DNA from: Thauera sp.
GTDB taxonomy: Bacteria > Pseudomonadota > Gammaproteobacteria > Burkholderiales > Rhodocyclaceae
Assembly: GCA_003446655.1 (NCBI GenBank)
Contig: DMCZ01000116.1
Coordinates: forward strand, 1 to 11,314
Direction of reading: 5' to 3'
Length of the DNA stretch: 11,314 nucleotides
Shown: positions 7,867-11,314 of the stretch, one piece after another
Layout of the letters: each line of letters begins with the position of its first letter
How positions within the stretch are numbered: position 1 is the stretch's first letter
The notes under the pieces: model-generated
Database searches by the model: none
Told to the model about the DNA's origin: nothing
What the model saw: only the letters and a program-made list of their open reading frames with translations
Position numbers and translations under genes: made by a program

Positions 7867-7896
7867 TTGACCAAATATGTATTTTCGCCATAAAAT
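7867..7896 (+). promoter_or_regulatory. Candidate promoter of the ATPase gene
   Basis: TTGACC (7867-7872) and TAAAAT (7891-7896) are separated by 18 bases, a good sigma-70 promoter in an AT-rich intergenic stretch, about 40 bases before the ATPase start. The -10 lies within the first unit of a tandem repeat, so a protein that binds the repeat could control transcription. Confidence 0.5.
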
Positions 7897-7907
7897 TCGC
7901 CATAAAA
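7884..7907. repeat. Two tandem copies of a 12-bp unit in the ATPase promoter
   Basis: The unit TTCGCCATAAAA occurs twice head to tail (7884-7895, 7896-7907), followed by TTC as the start of a third. A spacing of 12 bases puts the copies on nearly the same DNA face. Its place over the -10 suggests an operator, perhaps for autoregulation by the C-terminal helix-turn-helix of the ATPase; that link is inference. Confidence 0.6.
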
Positions 7908-7931
7908 TTCTGCACCATATAAGGCAATTTT

Positions 7932-9104
7932 GTGGGAACAAAAACAAACAAAGGCGAGATTGACGATCTTGAAATTGATTTCGCCAATTTAGCCCGCCTT
8001 GCCGCCTCAGATGCGCAAGAGGATACCCGTCTGCTGCTGGCGCGGCTCATCCGGAAATACCGCCAACAACGCCCCGAACTGGCTTCGCTTCTCGATCAGT
8101 CCCTGAAAGCATCCCAGACCCGCTCGGCAGGTAACGCCATCCTGCGTCGTGGCGCACCGATAACGGACGCCGGCGAGGCACCGCTACCCGTCGACGGCGA
8201 TTCCCGTTTGGCGCTGATCCGGGTCTTCGATGACCGCGTCGGATTGCCTCCACCGATTCTTCCCGGCAGTGTTCATGACGCCATCGGTGCCATCATTCGC
8301 GAACGACAGGAACGTGAGCGGTTGGCCGCCCGTGGCATTAGCCCGACCCGTTCAGCCATCCTGGTAGGCCCTCCCGGTGTCGGCAAGACACTCTCGGCCC
8401 GCTGGATTGCCAGCGCTTTAGGCAAACCTCTGTGGGTACTCGACCTGACGGCGGTTATGAGTAGCCTGCTCGGCAAGACGGGCAACAACCTGCGGGCAGC
8501 CTTGGATCATGCCAAACAACACGCTGCCGTTCTGCTACTCGACGAGATCGATGCCATCGCCAAGCGGCGCAGCGACGAGTCGGATATTGGCGAACTGAAG
8601 CGCCTGGTTACCGTCATGCTCCAGGAAGTCGATCAGTGGCCCGATACCGGCCTGCTGCTGGCTGCCACCAACCACCCGGAACTGGTTGATCCAGCTTTGT
8701 GGCGACGTTTCGATCTGGTCCTCAAGTTCGATGCACCGGATGCTGCGGCGATTGCAACGGCCATCCAGCGATTCCTCGGCGACGATCTGACCTTATTCGC
8801 GTCCTGGATCGATGTCCTGGCTGCTGGGTTGCAGGGACAGTCTCTCTCAGACGTGGAGCGCAGCATCAACGCTTTGCGTCGCGGCCATGCCTTACAGATG
8901 GCGCCGCTGGAACAGTTGATCGGATCAGCCCTGGGTCAGCGTCAGGAAGCCTTGAGCAAGGCAGAACGCCTCAACCTCGCGATTGCGCTGGCCAAGGCGG
9001 GGCGACATACGCATATGCAGATCAGCCAAATGACGGGCGTCGCTCGCGACACCATTCGCAAACACGCGGGGCCTTCCCCCCGTAAAGGCAGAGGGCTCAA
9101 GTAA
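7932..9104 (+). CDS. AAA+ ATPase with C-terminal helix-turn-helix, IetA-like
   Basis: A 390-residue protein with one AAA+ module. The start is GTG at 7932, with AAGG seven bases upstream and no better in-frame start before it. Residues 1-135 are helical and charged without a known fold that I can name. The AAA+ core has Walker A GPPGVGKT (146-153), Walker B VLLLDEID (200-207), sensor 1 ATNHPE (245-250, Asn247), arginine fingers WRRFD (257-261) and a sensor-2-like GQSLSDVERSINALRR (302-317). Residues 353-378 (LAKAGRHTHMQISQMTGVARDTIRKH) look like a helix-turn-helix. The stop codon abuts the start of a gene for the N-terminus of a subtilase-like protein (TAAATG). This ATPase-subtilase order matches IetAS, described as a plasmid maintenance/incompatibility pair in Agrobacterium and listed among candidate phage-defence systems. 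All catalytic motifs are intact, so the ATPase should be made, but its partner is broken. AAA+ assignment is firm; the IetA link is inference. Confidence 0.85.
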   Translation: MGTKTNKGEIDDLEIDFANLARLAASDAQEDTRLLLARLIRKYRQQRPELASLLDQSLKASQTRSAGNAILRRGAPITDAGEAPLPVDGDSRLALIRVFDDRVGLPPPILPGSVHDAIGAIIRERQERERLAARGISPTRSAILVGPPGVGKTLSARWIASALGKPLWVLDLTAVMSSLLGKTGNNLRAALDHAKQHAAVLLLDEIDAIAKRRSDESDIGELKRLVTVMLQEVDQWPDTGLLLAATNHPELVDPALWRRFDLVLKFDAPDAAAIATAIQRFLGDDLTLFASWIDVLAAGLQGQSLSDVERSINALRRGHALQMAPLEQLIGSALGQRQEALSKAERLNLAIALAKAGRHTHMQISQMTGVARDTIRKHAGPSPRKGRGLK

Positions 9105-9464
9105 ATGACCACGCGATACCTGATCGGCCGCGCCGAGTTGCTGACCTATCCGATCGAAGCGCCCAAGAAGAAGGTTGGCGACAAGGCGCACCCCTATACG
9201 CTCACCGAGGCCAAGCGCATCATCGTGCCGGAGATCGAGACTGCCAACCGCATTTTCCAGGAGCTCCCAGCGAAGGCTTGTGCCGATGATCTGGCGGTGG
9301 CTCGTCTGGTATTGCATCCGGCTTATCTGGCCAAGTCGTATTTCCCGAAGCTGCTGCTCGATCAGGTGGGACTCTCGTCAGTTGGATCGCGCACCCGTCG
9401 CATTCAGCCGCGTCGCCAGACCCAGAAGGGGTCGTCTCAGAAAACGGAAAATAAAGCACGTTAA
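9105..9464 (+). pseudogene. N-terminal fragment of a subtilisin-like (S8) protease, IetS-like, cut by a transposon end
   Basis: The frame starts at ATG 9105 directly after the ATPase stop, with AGAGGG about 9 bases upstream. Residues 1-108 (MTTRYLIGRAELLTYPIEAP at the start, AVARLVLHPAYLAKSYFPK in the middle, VGSRTRRIQPR at the end) match my memory of the leading segment of S8-family peptidases that follow AAA ATPases, proteins of some 600-800 residues. None of the Asp/His/Ser catalytic blocks is present. From codon 108 on, residues GSSQKTENKAR and the TAA stop come from the 38-bp inverted repeat at 9428-9465. The gene has therefore lost at least 80 percent of its length and cannot encode an active protease. 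The protease identity rests on the N-terminal likeness and gene order; the truncation by the repeat is plain in the sequence. Confidence 0.65.
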
Positions 9465-9465
9465 G
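9428..9465. mobile_element. 38-bp terminal inverted repeat of a Tn21-group (Tn3-family) transposon
   Basis: The segment opens with GGGGTCGTCTCAGAAAACGG and closes with ACGTTAAG, exactly 38 bases, the length and form of Tn3-family ends. From memory it equals the Tn21 end except for ACGTTAAG in place of ACGCTAAG. GGGG is the outer end, so the transposon body should lie to the right. The next bases (CCGATTGCA) still resemble the inside of Tn21, where the end of tnpA runs toward the repeat on the minus strand, here coding RPMQSA-stop. No further transposase, resolvase or second end is in the window. A 5-bp target duplication would be 9423-9427 (CAGAA), but its partner copy is not seen. Confidence 0.85.
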
Positions 9466-9474
9466 CCGATTGCA

Positions 9475-10115
9475 TTGGCCGCCGAATCGTAGTGGTAGGC
9501 GAGCCTCTTGCCACCGGCCGTGGTGTTGGTGAGCCGTCCCAGACGTAGTTGATGGTGTGGCTGTTGTCGGCGTACTTGGCCTGGGTACGACGGCCCAGCA
9601 GGTCGTAGGCGAAGGCGACGTTGTCGGCGGCCGTGGGGTAGCTGCGGCTGGTCAGGCGGTGCAGGTTGTCGTAGGCGAGCGTGATGGTTTCGCCGCTGCG
9701 CTTTCGGTGGCTCGTGAGGCTGCCGACGGCGTTGTAGGTGAATTGCTCGTAGTCGGTGGTCGATGAGGTGCCAACCGTGGTGGGGTGCGGGTAGCGCAGC
9801 TTCACCCGGCGGTCGTGGCCGTCATATTCGTAGGTGGTGCGGTTGCCCTTGGCGTCGGTCAGCCAGCTGGGCCGCCGTGCGGATCAGCCGGCCGTCGTTG
9901 TCATAGCCAAAGCGCGTCTGCTTGCCCAGCGCGTCGGTCGTCTGCGTGATGCGGCGCTGCGCATCGAAGGCGTGCGTGGTGGTGTCGGTGACGTCCGTGC
10001 GCGGGCCGTTGACCTGGGTGAGGTTGCCCACCCCGTCGTAGGTGAAGGCGGTGGTGTGCGCTCGCTCGCCAGATCCCGGCCGTCGTAGGCGGTGAGAGGT
10101 GGCCCTGGGGGGCGC
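9475..10115 (-). pseudogene. Rhs/YD-repeat protein relic with several frameshifts
   Basis: The minus strand encodes YD repeats typical of Rhs shells, broken over frames. In transcription order: LTAYDGRDLAS (about 10075-10100); then AFTYDGVGNLTQVNG, HAFDAQRRITQTTDALGK and RFGYDNDGRLIRTA (about 10065-9870); after a shift near 9868, WLTDAKGNRTTYEYDGHDRR, FTYNAVGSLT, LAYDNLHRLTSR, FAYDLLGRRTQAKY and INYVWD (to about 9552); after another shift, GRLTNTTAGGKRLAYHYDSA (to about 9480). At least three reading-frame breaks and lack of both ends show it is dead. Intact Rhs proteins exceed 1,000 residues; about 210 are represented here. The left limit meets the remnant of the Tn21-type end; the right limit is replaced by a VapC fragment. 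The same strand as the toxin cassette at 10842-11183 suggests both derive from an Rhs-type locus, though the order is not that of an intact gene. Confidence 0.8.
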
Positions 10116-10151
10116 CGACGACGCTCGGGTGCGGCTGCCTTGCCGGGAGGC

Positions 10152-10170
10152 AAAAGACAAGACCTGACCC
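10152..10170. repeat. Short sequence resembling the edge of a dispersed repeat
   Basis: AAAAGACAAGACCTGACCC lies exactly at the junction between the Rhs relic and the VapC fragment. I associate CAAGACCTGACCC with the borders of dispersed repeats and transposase-linked elements in GC-rich proteobacteria, but only from memory. It may be the scar of the event that joined the two fragments. Confidence 0.3.
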
Positions 10171-10171
10171 T

Positions 10172-10477
10172 GTGCGCGTGACCCCGCTGTCGGCCATCAG
10201 CTGGCTCGAAGTGCTGCAGGGCATGCGCAACAAGGCCGAGCTCGTGGTGGTGAAGAAGATGCTGCAGCACCGCGCGGCAACCTTGCTGCCGGTGTCGGAA
10301 GCCATGACGCAACGCGCCATCGATCTCATGGAATCGCTGACCTTGAGTCACGGGCTGCAGATGGGCGATGCGCTCATCGCCGCCACCGCACTCGATCACG
10401 GACTGCCGGTGCTCACCGCCAACGTCAAACACTTCTCGGCAGTCACCGGCCTTACCGTCGAGGCGTTCGTGCCTTGA
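10172..10477 (+). pseudogene. VapC-like PIN-domain toxin, N-terminus missing
   Basis: The frame encodes the last ~100 residues of a PIN-domain ribonuclease of the VapC type (full length about 130). Seen with GTG 10172 as residue 1: SAISWLEVLQGMRNKAEL (7-24) with the second acidic site Glu13, LSHGLQMGDALIAATALDHG (58-77) with Asp66, and PVLTANVKHF (79-88) with Asn84, then a normal C-terminus. The first beta-strand with its metal-binding aspartate (DTNVLI-type motif) is gone, replaced by the Rhs relic and the repeat-like sequence; no vapB antitoxin gene is nearby. It is unlikely to be active. Its stop TGA (10475-10477) directly abuts the stop of the converging gene, giving the shared palindrome TGATCA. 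Confidence 0.8.
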
Positions 10478-10831
10478 TCACTTGGCAGCGTTCAACAGAT
10501 CGTGAAGACCAATGGCCTGCGGATCATTAAGAAGCACGCGGCCCTCTGGCGCCAGATAGCTCAGCTCAAATCGTCCAGCACCGTCGTCAACTGTTCGAGC
10601 ACCGTCCAGCACAGCAAGCAGTCCAAACACGGCCTCATGGACGGCCGCCGAGATGATGCCGTCTACCTGAGCCGCATCTGCAGCAGGCAGAGCGTTGTAC
10701 CAGTCTGATCTGATCCGCTCAGCTGGCGGCACGCGTCGTCCTGGCGGGCTCTTCAGATTGGCGATGGTGTCCTCAATCGCAGCGTCTTTGACGTAGCGGC
10801 TGATCGCGGTCACGAAGTCTTCGCTGTTCAT
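10478..10831 (-). CDS. Putative immunity protein for the adjacent polymorphic toxin domain
   Basis: A complete 117-residue, acidic, probably cytosolic protein without signal peptide or membrane segment. It begins MNSEDFVTAISRYVKDAAIE and ends LHDLLNAAK; the C-terminal half (RFELSYLAPEGRVLLNDPQA) looks like a beta-rich sheet. I do not recognise a named domain. It starts 10 bases after the stop of the toxin-like C-terminal domain at 10842-11183 on the same strand, the fixed order and spacing of toxin-immunity pairs in Rhs and related secreted toxins. Small size, acidity and this placement make immunity the best reading. It appears intact, whereas almost everything around it is broken, which suggests selection to keep it or recent arrival. 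Confidence 0.65.
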   Translation of the reverse strand: MNSEDFVTAISRYVKDAAIEDTIANLKSPPGRRVPPAERIRSDWYNALPAADAAQVDGIISAAVHEAVFGLLAVLDGARTVDDGAGRFELSYLAPEGRVLLNDPQAIGLHDLLNAAK

Positions 10832-10841
10832 CGTGCGGCAC

Positions 10842-11183
10842 CTATCTCCCGAACGCGCCGGGGTACATCTCTTTGTTCAGGTCGATCAACTGGCGTAGCG
10901 AGCTGTTCGGTGCGTTCGTGTTGTTCCGCAAGTCACGAATGTCTCGCGCAAGTAGGTCACGTGCAGAGCCTGTGTAGTCGCCCTTCAGGGTCGACAGCCT
11001 CGAGTGCTCGCCTCGCGGTAGTGCTATGGAAGGGCCGGTGGCCGGGTCGTAGCCCTTGACCGCTTGGCCAGCCGGGTGCTTCTGCATCGCGTGGTGGATG
11101 TCGAGACCATCACCAGCAGCCGATCGCCCCTTGAGAGCGCCGAAAGTGCCGACCTCGTACTTGCCTACCCCCTTTGCGGCAAG
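10842..11183 (-). pseudogene. C-terminal toxin domain of an Rhs/polymorphic toxin, detached from its shell
   Basis: The frame is open from just after a TGA (11184-11186) to the TAG at 10842-10844, 113 residues; a shorter ATG-started version (81 residues) begins at 11087, but the likeness extends upstream of it. Residues read GKYEVGTFGALKGRSAAGDG, then LDIHHAMQKHPAGQAVKGYD, then a middle with RGEHSRLSTLKGDYTGSARD, and end LRQLIDLNKEMYPGAFGR. The DGLDIHH...HPAGQ...H pattern recalls a family of C-terminal toxin domains in Rhs and other polymorphic toxins, where paired histidines suggest a nuclease; this is from memory. The Rhs shell and delivery parts are missing and no ribosome-binding site or start is evident, so it is an orphan or dead toxin tip. 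The likely immunity gene follows 10 bases downstream. Confidence 0.6.
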
Positions 11184-11194
11184 TCAGCGAGAGC

Positions 11195-11290
11195 CTAAGG
11201 CAACAGCCCCAGCCTCTCCAAGATTGGTCCGATGGACTCTTCAGTCAGTTCGACACTGTTCAAGATGCTGCGAACTCTCTCGATGTCTCG
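11195..11290 (-). pseudogene. Short coding relic at the contig end
   Basis: The minus-strand frame between a TAG at 11291-11293 and the TAG at 11195-11197 encodes 31 residues including IERVRSILNSVELTEESIGP and ending ILERLGLLP. Beyond the upstream stop the same frame reads PHEAK. It looks like the tail of a longer helical protein; the form resembles C-termini of DUF6036-like nucleotidyltransferase proteins or of immunity proteins, but this is weak. The in-frame stop could be real decay or an error at a low-coverage contig end. Confidence 0.3.
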
Positions 11291-11314
11291 CTACTTGGCC
11301 TCATGCGGTTAAAA

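Noticed and set aside
9557..9766. Plus-strand open frames within the Rhs relic
   Set aside because: They are Val/Gly-rich antisense reads of minus-strand YD repeats.
10502..10708. Plus-strand 68-codon frame over the putative immunity gene
   Set aside because: It is antisense to a better supported gene that has correct spacing to its toxin partner; no ribosome-binding site or motif.
1..11314. CRISPR array, tRNA or rRNA genes
   Set aside because: I saw no regularly spaced repeats, tRNA-like cloverleaf or rRNA core sequence on reading; the only tandem repeat is the two-copy 12-bp unit at 7884-7907.

Overview
The window looks like a complete short contig from a GC-rich Gram-negative bacterium, most likely a betaproteobacterium. 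That placement is inferred from codon use, the NodT-type outer-membrane lipoprotein and the kinds of accessory genes; no rRNA or housekeeping marker is present. Bases 1-19 are identical to the 19-base Tn5 mosaic end used in Nextera libraries, so the left edge is library adaptor, not genome.

Region 1 (about 20-7830) is a well-conserved export locus. A TetR/CecR-like repressor (minus strand) is divergent from five co-oriented genes: a YbhG-type membrane-fusion protein, a YbhF-type ABC ATPase with two nucleotide-binding domains in one chain, the YbhS and YbhR permease subunits, and a NodT-family outer-membrane channel. Start and stop codons overlap by 4 bp or lie within 15 bp, so the five genes should form one operon. 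Together they would make an inner-membrane to outer-membrane drug or toxicant exporter. An AT-rich palindrome overlapping both divergent promoters is a good candidate operator. The operon ends in a small lipoprotein-like gene that appears to be the broken 5' end of a longer gene.

Region 2 (about 7830-9465) begins at an abrupt AT-rich junction. It holds its own promoter with a 12-bp tandem repeat, an intact AAA+ ATPase with a C-terminal helix-turn-helix, and the first ~108 codons of what appears to be a subtilisin-like (S8) protease. ATPase plus subtilase pairs of this layout are known as IetAS (plasmid maintenance or candidate phage defence). Here the protease gene is cut by a 38-bp inverted repeat that closely resembles the terminal repeat of Tn21-group Tn3-family transposons; the transposon itself is not there.

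Region 3 (about 9466-11314) is a scrapyard of accessory fragments: a frameshifted Rhs/YD-repeat relic (minus), the C-terminal two-thirds of a VapC-like PIN toxin (plus), a complete small gene likely to be the immunity protein for the polymorphic-toxin C-terminal domain just upstream of it (both minus), and a last short coding relic at the contig end. A healthy efflux operon is thus followed by a decayed defence and toxin island shaped by transposition and recombination. The most interesting parts are the beheaded ATPase-protease pair with its lone transposon end and the orphan toxin-immunity cassette.
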